From Bordetella parapertussis (GTDB lineage Bacteria; Pseudomonadota; Gammaproteobacteria; Burkholderiales; Burkholderiaceae_B), in assembly GCA_945903445.1 (NCBI GenBank), contig CAMDNZ010000067.1, forward strand, positions 1 to 13,666: 13,666 nucleotides of DNA, given 5' to 3'. The position numbers were made by a program, and so were the translations under genes. Numbering within the stretch: the first letter of the stretch is position 1; the number at the start of each line of letters is the position of its first letter. Below the pieces are notes generated by a model. It saw only the letters and a program-made list of their open reading frames with translations. It made no database searches and was not told the origin of the DNA. Shown piece after piece: positions 6,891 through 13,530 of the stretch.

Positions 6891-6992
6891 GCAGGGGCGT
6901 TCGCTTTTTGCGGCTGCGCCGGATTGCAGGTTGTCTCGTAATAGGGCTGGGGCCAATAGGATTCCCGCGAGGTACGAGCGCCTCATGTGCTA

Positions 6993-7006
6993 TGACGACG
7001 TCGTCA
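6993..7006 (+). repeat. Perfect 14-bp palindrome upstream of rpoD
   Basis: TGACGACGTCGTCA is its own reverse complement with no spacer. The lack of a loop suits a dimeric DNA-binding protein better than an RNA hairpin. It lies about 190 nt before the rpoD start and about 105 nt after the promoter candidate. No regulator is assigned. Confidence 0.6.
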
Positions 7007-7092
7007 ATCAGGTCGCCGGAGCAGAAGTCTCCATGGCAACAGGCCTCAAAGGCATAGCGACGATCGGCTGGGCACAAGCAGTCTGGTTGTCG

Positions 7093-7190
7093 CGTGGCGG
7101 CGTACCCCCTGGAAGATGAAACGGCGTGGATAATATCGTCCATGACCGATTTTGCGGTGCGCGTATTTCCGCGATACGCCGCCACGGAAG
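7093..7190 (+). promoter_or_regulatory. Mutually exclusive hairpins overlapping the rpoD ribosome binding site
   Basis: Structure A: perfect 12-bp inverted repeat CGTGGCGGCGTA (7093-7104) with TACGCCGCCACG (7175-7186), enclosing 70 nt. Its last base is the first G of the rpoD Shine-Dalgarno GGAAG (7186-7190). Structure B: GCGTAT (7161-7166) with ATACGC (7174-7179), loop TTCCGCG. A and B both need 7175-7179 and cannot form together. This is the arrangement of a translational switch; whether it works as one is inference. Confidence 0.5.
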
Positions 7191-7195
7191 CGACT

Positions 7196-9487
7196 ATGAC
7201 AAAATCGATCGGCACCTCCACTCCCGAAAACGTTGCGGCTGACGCCGCCGTGGGCACGCGCAGGCGCGCCACCGTCACTCGGGCAGCCGAAAAGACCACC
7301 GCCAAGACTGCCGTCAAGGTAGCGACCAAAGCGCCGGCAAAAACCGCTGCGCCGGCCAAGACCGCTGCGCCGGCCAAGCGTGCAGCCAAGACGGCGGCAC
7401 CCGCCGACATGCCTAAGCCTGCGGTGAAAGCGGCACGTGCCAAGAAGGCCGAAGACAAACTGGCCGATCTGGTTGGTCGTCCTGTGCCTAGCGGTCGTCG
7501 TCCTGGCCGGCCGGCCAAGAACGCCAACAACGATGCGGGCGATTACGACGATAACGATGGCGAAGGCGAAGTCCTGCCCGATCTGAAACCGCCCAAACGT
7601 GGTGCCAAGCGCGGCAAAGGCGATCCCAAGGATCTGATCGCGCGCGGCCCCGTCTCGCCGGAAGAATACGAAGCGCGGCGCAATCGCTTAAAGCAGCTGA
7701 TCAAGCTGGGCAAGGACCGCGGCTATCTGACCTATGGCGAGATCAACGACCATCTGCCTGACGATCTGGTCGACGCCGAAGCGATCGACGGCATCATCAG
7801 CACGTTCAGCGACATGGGTATTGCGGTCTACGACCAGGCGCCCGATGCCGAAACGCTGTTGATGAGCGAGAACGCGCCAGTGGCCTCGAACGACGACGAC
7901 GTCGAAGACGAGGCCGAAGCCGCGTTGACCACGGTGGACTCCGATTTCGGTCGGACCACCGACCCGGTCCGCATGTACATGCGTGAAATGGGTTCGGTCG
8001 AGTTGCTGACCCGCGAAGGCGAAATCGAAATCGCCAAGCGTATCGAAGACGGTCTGAAGCACATGGTGATGGCCATCTCGGCATGCCCGACGACTATTAA
8101 CGAGATCAACAATCACGTTGCTCGCGTGCGTGACGGTCAGGCGCAGATCGACGAAGTGGTCGATGGTCTGGTCGATCCCGAGGACGGTGCGGAATACGCC
8201 GGTGCAGGCGTCAGCGGCGACGACGACGAGAACGAAGACGGCCCGGCCGGCGGCATGAGCAGCAAGCAGCTCGAGGACTTGCGCGTCAAGGGCCTGGCCA
8301 AGTTCGACGAAGTGGGCCGCCAGTTCGACAAAATGCGCGCGGCCTACGAGAAAGAAGGCTATAAGTCTGACGCTTACGTGAAGGCACAAGAAGCCATCCA
8401 AGCCGAGTTGATGGGTATCCGTTTCACGGCCAAGATGGTCGAAAAACTGGCCGATACCTTGCGTGCTCAGGTCGAAGAGGTTCGACAATTGGAACGCGCC
8501 GTTTTGCATACCTGCGTGGATCGCGCCGGTATGCCGCGCTCGCATTTCATCAAAGTGTTTCCTGGCCACGAAACCAATATGCAGTGGGTGATCGACGAAG
8601 TGGCGGGAAGCCACGCTTACTCCGAAACCTTGGAGCGTCAGATCCCGGCCGTGCAAGAGTTGCAGCAAAAGCTGATCGACCTGCAAAGCCGGGTCGTGTT
8701 GCCGCTGAAGGACTTGAAGGAAGTTAATAAGCGCATGGCGACGGGCGAAGCCAAGGCACGCAAGGCCAAGCGCGAAATGACCGAGGCCAATCTGCGTCTG
8801 GTGATCTCGATTGCCAAAAAGTACACGAATCGGGGTCTGCAATTCCTGGATTTGATTCAGGAAGGCAACATCGGTCTGATGAAGGCGGTGGACAAGTTCG
8901 AATACCGTCGTGGCTACAAGTTCTCCACCTACGCCACGTGGTGGATTCGTCAGGCCATCACTCGCTCGATCGCCGATCAGGCACGCACCATTCGTATTCC
9001 GGTGCACATGATCGAAACCATCAACAAGATGAATCGGATCAGTCGTCAGATTCTGCAAGAGACCGGTGCCGAGCCCGATCCCGCTACTCTGGCACAGAAG
9101 ATGGACATGCCGGAAGACAAGATCCGCAAGATCTTGAAGATCGCCAAGGAGCCGATTTCGATGGAGACGCCGATTGGCGACGACGACGATTCTCATCTGG
9201 GCGACTTCATCGAAGATACGGCAACGCTGGCGCCTTCGGACGCGGCATTGCATGGTTCGATGCGCGATGTGGTGAAAGAGGTGCTCGACTCGTTGACGCC
9301 GCGCGAAGCGAAGGTGCTGCGCATGCGTTTCGGTATCGAAATGAGCACCGACCAGACCTTGGAAGAGGTCGGTAAGCAATTCGACGTGACGCGCGAGCGG
9401 ATTCGCCAGATCGAAGCCAAGGCGCTGCGCAAGCTGCGTCACCCCAGCCGTGCCGACAAGTTGAAGAGCTTTCTCGAAGGGCAATAA
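7196..9487 (+). CDS. rpoD: RNA polymerase sigma factor RpoD (sigma-70)
   Basis: 763 residues. Primary sigma factor: binds core RNA polymerase and recognises -35/-10 promoters. Order: a Lys/Ala/Pro-rich tail (about 25-90), an AT-hook-like RRPGRPAK (101-108), region 1.1 (about 155-225), region 1.2 at DPVRMYMREMG (256-266), a non-conserved insertion (about 286-505) with an acidic patch GDDDENEDG (341-349), region 2 from ANLRLVISIAKKY (531-543) through DLIQEGNIGLMKAVDKF and the promoter-melting YKFSTYATWWIRQAI (574-588), region 3, and region 4 with TLEEVGKQFDVTRERIRQIE (721-740). Start ATG 7196 has GGAAG 5 nt upstream; in-frame ATGs at 7094 and 7142 lack such a site. Residues 50-61 are encoded by an 18-bp perfect tandem repeat. 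Last gene of the operon, terminated at 9514-9545. Confidence 0.98.
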   Translation: MTKSIGTSTPENVAADAAVGTRRRATVTRAAEKTTAKTAVKVATKAPAKTAAPAKTAAPAKRAAKTAAPADMPKPAVKAARAKKAEDKLADLVGRPVPSGRRPGRPAKNANNDAGDYDDNDGEGEVLPDLKPPKRGAKRGKGDPKDLIARGPVSPEEYEARRNRLKQLIKLGKDRGYLTYGEINDHLPDDLVDAEAIDGIISTFSDMGIAVYDQAPDAETLLMSENAPVASNDDDVEDEAEAALTTVDSDFGRTTDPVRMYMREMGSVELLTREGEIEIAKRIEDGLKHMVMAISACPTTINEINNHVARVRDGQAQIDEVVDGLVDPEDGAEYAGAGVSGDDDENEDGPAGGMSSKQLEDLRVKGLAKFDEVGRQFDKMRAAYEKEGYKSDAYVKAQEAIQAELMGIRFTAKMVEKLADTLRAQVEEVRQLERAVLHTCVDRAGMPRSHFIKVFPGHETNMQWVIDEVAGSHAYSETLERQIPAVQELQQKLIDLQSRVVLPLKDLKEVNKRMATGEAKARKAKREMTEANLRLVISIAKKYTNRGLQFLDLIQEGNIGLMKAVDKFEYRRGYKFSTYATWWIRQAITRSIADQARTIRIPVHMIETINKMNRISRQILQETGAEPDPATLAQKMDMPEDKIRKILKIAKEPISMETPIGDDDDSHLGDFIEDTATLAPSDAALHGSMRDVVKEVLDSLTPREAKVLRMRFGIEMSTDQTLEEVGKQFDVTRERIRQIEAKALRKLRHPSRADKLKSFLEGQ
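7343..7378 (+). repeat. 18-bp perfect tandem duplication inside rpoD
   Basis: Bases 7343-7360 are repeated exactly at 7361-7378, in frame, each copy coding T-A-A-P-A-K in the Lys/Ala/Pro-rich tail. Flanking codons give further diverged A-P-A-K and A-A-P-A units, so the tail probably grows and shrinks by slippage. Confidence 0.95.
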
Positions 9488-9513
9488 GCTGTCGTAGGTG
9501 CACGATGTTTGAG

Positions 9514-9545
9514 AATAGCTGTCCTTGTAGGGCAGCTATTTTTTT
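9514..9545 (+). terminator. Intrinsic terminator of the rpsU-dnaG-rpoD operon
   Basis: Eleven pairs with one G-U: 9514-9524 (AATAGCTGTCC) with 9530-9540 (GGGCAGCTATT), loop TTGTA, and seven T at 9539-9545. A weaker second hairpin, CGACGA (9617-9622) with TCGTCG (9631-9636), is followed by T5 after a 4-nt gap at 9641-9645. Confidence 0.93.
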
Positions 9546-9733
9546 GTCCTGCCATTGCAGTCGTATCGAGCTTGAGCCGCGCAGTTTTATGCCTTCAAGG
9601 CTGCAATCGGGGCTTACGACGATTCCAGTTTCGTCGGGTATTTTTCGTCTTCAGCTGGGATACATTTATCTCGAACCCGAGCAGTACGGTTAGACCTTGC
9701 CATCAACCGAGTGGCGTACTTCAGGAGCTTGAT

Positions 9734-10177
9734 ATGTCTGGTCGTCCTCTTTTTTTATTACGTATTACAAGTGCTTTGGTGATTGCATTGCCTATGCTGG
9801 GCAGTTCGGTGCATGCATGGGCCGCCGAACCCGAGACGGTGCTGAAAACCACGCGATCCTGGGACGGCACTGTCTATCGCAGTTATCCAGATAGCCAGCC
9901 GGAGATCACCGTATTGCGTTACAAGATCCCGGAACATAGCGCATTGGCTTGGCATTCGCATCCCGTCATCAATGCGGCGTATGTCGTTTCCGGGCACATC
10001 ACGGTCGAGCGCAGAAGCGATGGGAAAAAGCGGGAACTCGGCCCAGGTGAAGTGCTGGCCGAGATGGTCGATGCGGAGCATCGCGGCGTGACGGGTGACG
10101 AGCCAGTCGAACTGATTGTCTTCTACGCGGGGACAACTGGGGTTCCGCTGACGGTCAAGGCCGACAAACAGAACTGA
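9734..10177 (+). CDS. Exported small cupin-domain protein
   Basis: 147 residues. The N-terminus has Arg residues, a hydrophobic run (ITSALVIALPMLG) and a likely signal peptidase I site AWA|AEP after residue 30, so the mature protein of about 117 residues should be periplasmic. The rest is a single cupin barrel: first motif WHSHPVINAAYVVSG (73-87) with His74 and His76, second motif GPGEVLAEMVDAEHRG (103-118) with His116. The Glu expected four residues after the second His is Asn80 here, so the metal site is altered or relies on fewer ligands. Substrate unknown; secreted single-domain cupins are often annotated only by fold. Start ATG 9734 has AGGAG at 9723-9727 with 6-nt spacing; the open frame extends further upstream but covers the rpoD terminator. 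No clear promoter was recognised in 9546-9733. A weak terminator follows. Confidence 0.88.
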   Translation: MSGRPLFLLRITSALVIALPMLGSSVHAWAAEPETVLKTTRSWDGTVYRSYPDSQPEITVLRYKIPEHSALAWHSHPVINAAYVVSGHITVERRSDGKKRELGPGEVLAEMVDAEHRGVTGDEPVELIVFYAGTTGVPLTVKADKQN

Positions 10178-10197
10178 TTGCCGTTTATTGAATCGAG

Positions 10198-10236
10198 CGC
10201 GGCATAGCCTGCGGGATTTTCGAGCCGCGATTTTTT
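10198..10236 (+). terminator. Possible terminator after the cupin gene
   Basis: CGCGGC (10198-10203) with GCCGCG (10224-10229), a 20-nt loop, then A and six T (10231-10236). GC-rich but short stem and large loop, so moderate support. A further small inverted repeat ATCCC (10239-10243) with GGGAT (10254-10258) follows. Confidence 0.5.
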
Positions 10237-10303
10237 CCATCCCAGGTTACGCCGGGATAAAGCATTCTCTGTCTGCTGTCGGGCCATGGCACAATTCTGC
10301 GCC

Positions 10304-11047
10304 ATGAGACGTTCGATTGCTGTAGTCCTGTGTTTTTTAAGTCCCGCCGGGTATGCCGACGATGGACTGGTGAGCCGCCCAACCGAAGTAGGATCGCGTA
10401 GTTTTAGCAACGCCAAAAAGGTGATGCCGCGCGTGTATGCCGGTCACGAGCGCGATATCTACTGTGGATGCCCCTATAGCGGTAAAAAGATAGATTTGGA
10501 TGCTTGCGGCTATGTACCTCGCAAGCAAGCGGCCCGTGCTGCGCGTCTGGAGTGGGAGCATGTGATGGCTGCGTGGGCAATCGGGCATCAGCGGCAATGC
10601 TGGCAAGCAAAAGTAGACGGTCGGCAGGGCGGACGCGAGCATTGCACCCGCAGCGATTCCGAGTTTCGTCGAGCCGAGGGCGACCTGATTAATCTGGTGC
10701 CTTCAGTAGGCGAAGTCAACGGCGATCGCGGCCATTTCGGCTTCAGTGCATGGCAACACCGGCCAGCACCTATATACGGTCAATGTGAGACCGTGGTCGA
10801 TTTCAAGCGCCGCGCCGTGCAGCCGCGCGCTGCCGCGCGCGGTGAGATCGCTCGAATCCAGTTGTATATGTCGCAGAAATACCGAGTGAGACTATCGCGA
10901 CAGGACTTGCGGCTATTTTGTGCCTGGGCCAAGCAGCATCCGGTATCCGATTGGGAGCGCCTGCGAGACAGCCGTATTGTGGCTTTGCAAGGCAATGGCA
11001 ATCGGTATGTGAGCGACCCGAGTGCCGTCAAGGAACGCTGCGGGTAA
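10304..11047 (+). CDS. endA: Endonuclease I (periplasmic/secreted DNase)
   Basis: 247 residues. Non-specific double-strand endonuclease of the beta-beta-alpha-metal (His-Me) class, acting outside the cytoplasm. Visible catalytic block: LEWEHVMAAWAIGHQRQCW (82-100) with the active His86, and SVGEVNGDRGHFGFS (134-148) with the metal-site Asn139; both closely resemble E. coli EndA from memory. The N-terminus MRRSIAVVLCFLSPAGYA|DDG is a short signal peptide with cleavage near residue 18-19. The mature part has eight Cys (54, 56, 68, 99, 114, 161, 206, 246), suggesting disulfides, as expected for the periplasm. Start ATG 10304 is chosen for the signal peptide; in-frame ATG 10286 adds MAQFCA before it. 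Neither has a clear Shine-Dalgarno. Convergent with the histidine kinase gene 32 nt downstream; no T-run terminator in that gap. Confidence 0.93.
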   Translation: MRRSIAVVLCFLSPAGYADDGLVSRPTEVGSRSFSNAKKVMPRVYAGHERDIYCGCPYSGKKIDLDACGYVPRKQAARAARLEWEHVMAAWAIGHQRQCWQAKVDGRQGGREHCTRSDSEFRRAEGDLINLVPSVGEVNGDRGHFGFSAWQHRPAPIYGQCETVVDFKRRAVQPRAAARGEIARIQLYMSQKYRVRLSRQDLRLFCAWAKQHPVSDWERLRDSRIVALQGNGNRYVSDPSAVKERCG

Positions 11048-11079
11048 AGCGACGAGTTCTGCTTGCGATATCGATCGCC

Positions 11080-13146
11080 TCAGGCGTCCAATACTTCGCG
11101 CACCCGTGCGGCGAGCTCTTCGAGTGAGAATGGCTTGCCTATCAAGAAGACGCCTGCGTCCAGAACGCCGTTGTGCACGATGGCATTGCGGGTATAGCCC
11201 GTCGTGAACAGGACCTTGAGATCGGGGCGTCGTTTGAGGGCTTCGTCGGCCAGTTTACGGCCGTTGATCTCGGGCATGACCACATCGGTGAACAGCAGAT
11301 CGATTTCTGGATGAGCGTCCAGAATTCTCAGTGCAGCGGTGCCGCCGTCGGCCTCTAACACCTGATAACCCAGCTCGCATAGAGCTTCAACGGAAAACTG
11401 ACGCACGGAAGGTTCGTCTTCGACCACCAGAATCACTTCCAGATAATCGCCCGTCGGCAACTCGGGGTTGGCGTGGACGACCACGGATTCGTCGTCAACG
11501 CCAAGTAGTCTGGGTAGGTAAATCTTGACCGACGTGCCTTGATCCACTTCCGAGTAAATCTTGACGTGACCGCCCGATTGCTTGACGAAGCCATAGACCT
11601 GGCTCAAGCCCAAACCCGTGCCGCGACCGACTTCCTTGGTTGTAAAGAACGGATCGAATGCTTTGGCGATGGTGTCGGGCGACATGCCCGAGCCGGTATC
11701 CGAGACAGCGATCATCACATACTGGCCGGCGGTGACGCCCAGGTTTTCTGCTGCGTAGCGCTCGTCCAGAAAGAAATTGGCCGTTTCGATGGTCAAACGA
11801 CCGGTCGTGCCCATCGCGTCGCGGCCGTTGACGGCGAGATTTAGAATCGCGTTTTCGAGTTGATTCGGATCGACGTGCGTACGCCATACGCCGCCGGCCA
11901 ACACGGTTTCCAGCCGAATGCCGGCAAGCGTATGGCCCAACATGTCGGACATGCCCGATACGAGCTTGTTGACGTGTACGGGTTCGGGGCGCAGTGGCTG
12001 TTGACGCGAAAATGCCAGCAGGCGGGATGTCAACAGCGTGGCGCGTTTGGCACTGTCCATGGCGGCATCGACATAGCGCTTCGCCCGCGGTTCGGTCAAG
12101 GCGAAACGACGATTGAGCAGGGACAGCGATCCCATGACCACAGCCAGCATGTTGTTGAAATCGTGTGCGATGCCACCAGTCAGTTGGCCGACGGCTTCCA
12201 TCTTCTGTGCTTGCCGAAGCGCGTCTTCGATCTTCATGCGATTGGCGACTTCGTCGACAATTCGTTGTTCTAGCGAATTATTCAATTCGCGCAGCGCTAA
12301 CTCGGCTTGGCGGCGTTTGGAGACGTCTTTGAACAATACGGCGACTTGGCGGCATTCCGCGGGTTCTACGCGGAATGCGGCGAGCTCTAGATAACGTTTG
12401 GTTCGCACCAGCTCTCTTTCAAACCGGATCGGCTCGCCGGTGGTCAAGACGGTCTTGTACGTCTCGACCCAGGCAGCGGCCTCGAGCGGCACCATTTCGC
12501 GAACACGCTGACCGACAATGTCGGCAATGCCGGCGTTGGCCTCGTAGGCGGAGTTGGCCAGGACATGCACGTAATCGCTGAGCGGGCCGTCTGGGCCATC
12601 GATGAATTCGATGACGCAAAACCCTTCGTCCATCGTCTCGAACAGTACGCGGAACAGGCGTTCGCTTTCGCGCTGGCTGGCTTCGCTTTCAGCCAGTCGC
12701 TCGGCGATACGCACTTTTTCGGTGGTCTCCCATACGGTGCTGACGACGCCGCGGATCACGCCTTGGGCATCGCGTAGCGGCGTGCAGGAAAATGTAAACC
12801 ATCTGAGCTGCTCGATGCCGTGCTCGTCTGGTTCGAGCAAGGACAGATCCTCCTTGCGGATGCCTTGGCCGCTTAGGGCTCGATCGATCAGCGGCTGAAG
12901 GAGCGACAAGTTGCTGGCGAAAAATTCGCAGGCCGGAGAACCCCATTGAGTGGGGTGCCTGCCGCCGACGATTGCGGCATAGGCATCGTTGTAGATGACA
13001 TTGAGATCTTGTCCCCACGCCAGCCACATGGGTGAGGCAGAGTCGTGCATCAAAGACAACGCGGCTTTCAGGCCAGGATCGTCGGATTGGGCGAGTTGCG
13101 GGGGAAGGGGATAGCCGCGGTGGCTATCGAGCAGTTTACGTTTCAT
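11080..13146 (-). CDS. Soluble PAS-PAS hybrid histidine kinase with C-terminal receiver
   Basis: 688 residues from ATG 13146 (689 if the adjoining GTG at 13149 is used; numbering here counts that GTG as 1). Two PAS-like sensor regions (about 30-145 and 165-280), a helical linker with coiled-coil character (about 280-316), HisKA H-box GGIAHDFNNML (325-335) with phospho-acceptor His329, HATPase with N-box ENAILNLAVNGRDAM (432-446), G-boxes DTGSGM (484-489) and GRGTGLGLS (508-516), then a receiver: acidic pocket VVEDEP (575-580), phospho-Asp622 in FTDVVMP, Thr650 region and Lys672 in GKPFS. No membrane segment or signal peptide, so it senses a cytoplasmic signal; PAS ligand unknown and no flavin-binding Cys motif (GRNCRFLQ type) is seen. 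No response regulator or output gene is adjacent, so it is an orphan here. No clear Shine-Dalgarno. Confidence 0.93.
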   Translation of the reverse strand: MKRKLLDSHRGYPLPPQLAQSDDPGLKAALSLMHDSASPMWLAWGQDLNVIYNDAYAAIVGGRHPTQWGSPACEFFASNLSLLQPLIDRALSGQGIRKEDLSLLEPDEHGIEQLRWFTFSCTPLRDAQGVIRGVVSTVWETTEKVRIAERLAESEASQRESERLFRVLFETMDEGFCVIEFIDGPDGPLSDYVHVLANSAYEANAGIADIVGQRVREMVPLEAAAWVETYKTVLTTGEPIRFERELVRTKRYLELAAFRVEPAECRQVAVLFKDVSKRRQAELALRELNNSLEQRIVDEVANRMKIEDALRQAQKMEAVGQLTGGIAHDFNNMLAVVMGSLSLLNRRFALTEPRAKRYVDAAMDSAKRATLLTSRLLAFSRQQPLRPEPVHVNKLVSGMSDMLGHTLAGIRLETVLAGGVWRTHVDPNQLENAILNLAVNGRDAMGTTGRLTIETANFFLDERYAAENLGVTAGQYVMIAVSDTGSGMSPDTIAKAFDPFFTTKEVGRGTGLGLSQVYGFVKQSGGHVKIYSEVDQGTSVKIYLPRLLGVDDESVVVHANPELPTGDYLEVILVVEDEPSVRQFSVEALCELGYQVLEADGGTAALRILDAHPEIDLLFTDVVMPEINGRKLADEALKRRPDLKVLFTTGYTRNAIVHNGVLDAGVFLIGKPFSLEELAARVREVLDA

Positions 13147-13215
13147 CACGAGCCAGAGGTTACACCACGGTCGGAGTGGCCTGAAAGACTTGGTTGGCTT
13201 GCTGAAGTCGAAGGC

Positions 13216-13244
13216 ATTGTGAACGATGCCCTAGGCAAACTCAA
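13216..13244 (-). promoter_or_regulatory. Promoter candidate for the histidine kinase gene
   Basis: Read on the minus strand: TTGAGT (13244-13239), 17-nt spacer, CACAAT (13221-13216); 4 of 6 matches in each hexamer. Transcription would start near 13209, about 60 nt before the ATG. Weak but correctly spaced and oriented. Confidence 0.33.
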
Positions 13245-13332
13245 ATGTGCGGCGCCGATTTCGTGCGATGCATAAAACTACTAAAAATGGATTTACGGCA
13301 GATCAATTATTACTATTGGACTGTTGTGTGTA

Positions 13333-13530
13333 TCAGTGTTTACCCTTGATTTGTGATTTCCTTGATTTCTTGAGGGTGGACTCGGTAGTGAGTTTGGTAA
13401 ACGACCGCTCATCTGCGTTTAGCGAGTCCGCCATTGCAAGAGCGACCAGCGTGGCCTCTTTAAGCCACGCCGCTTGCCAGCCGACACCGGGCTCTCGCCC
13501 GTTTTTGCGAATAAGTCGCACAGGCAGCAT
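13333..13530 (-). CDS. Small hypothetical protein, 65 residues
   Basis: Not recognised. The frame begins at ATG 13530, with AAGAGG (13540-13535 on the minus strand) 4 nt upstream, and directly after an in-frame TAG, so the start is well fixed. The product is soluble and basic, with a helical middle (WLKEATLVALAMADSLNADE, residues 22-41) and a Lys/Ser-rich C-terminus (STLKKSRKSQIKGKH). Another minus-strand frame (13657-13460) runs into it from upstream in a different phase and overlaps by about 70 nt; that frame looks protein-like (VERRSAYEQVV, FSWKSRLRRFAMAKR) but lacks an ATG, GTG or TTG before its Met38. The pair could be a translationally coupled gene pair, or one gene broken by a frameshift. 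It may also be a chance frame. Confidence 0.35.
   Translation of the reverse strand: MLPVRLIRKNGREPGVGWQAAWLKEATLVALAMADSLNADERSFTKLTTESTLKKSRKSQIKGKH

Larger units (their letters stand above)
6795..7195 (+). other. 401-nt dnaG-rpoD intergenic region (rpoD leader)
   Basis: No credible gene was found. The left part (6833-6870) is A-rich, with A-runs at 6837-6842, 6849-6856 and 6865-6869, and an inverted repeat ACCCGA (6825-6830) with TCGGGT (6857-6862) that is not followed by T. Further right are a promoter candidate, a perfect 14-bp palindrome, and a long-range inverted repeat touching the rpoD ribosome binding site, each listed separately. No sigma-32-type CCCCAT -10 was found behind the TTGAAA elements. 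A short open frame over 6862-7119 starting with TTG has no protein-like features. Confidence 0.7.

Noticed and set aside
7129..7136. GATAATAT as an rpoD -10 element inside the leader loop
   Set aside because: The 16-18 nt upstream positions are C-rich with no -35 match and no extended -10 TGn.
7688..9484. A 598-codon open frame on the minus strand opposite rpoD
   Set aside because: Its composition is a mirror of rpoD codon bias in GC-rich DNA, rpoD is unmistakable on the other strand, and the translation shows no domain.
10287..10301. Sigma-54-like TGGCAC with TGC downstream before endA
   Set aside because: The GG to GC distance is one base short of the strict sigma-54 spacing and the TT before GC is missing.
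11065..11078. GCGAT/ATCGC hairpin as a shared terminator between endA and the kinase
   Set aside because: Short stem, 4-nt loop, no T-run on either strand.
13488..13506. CGGGC-TCTC-GCCCG followed by T5, a plus-strand terminator
   Set aside because: Only a 5-bp stem and no plus-strand gene upstream to terminate; probably chance in the minus-strand coding frame.
13498..13509. Minus-strand C AAA AAC as a programmed -1 frameshift site joining the two small frames
   Set aside because: Only five A, not the canonical A AAA AAC, and the two frames differ by +1 rather than -1.
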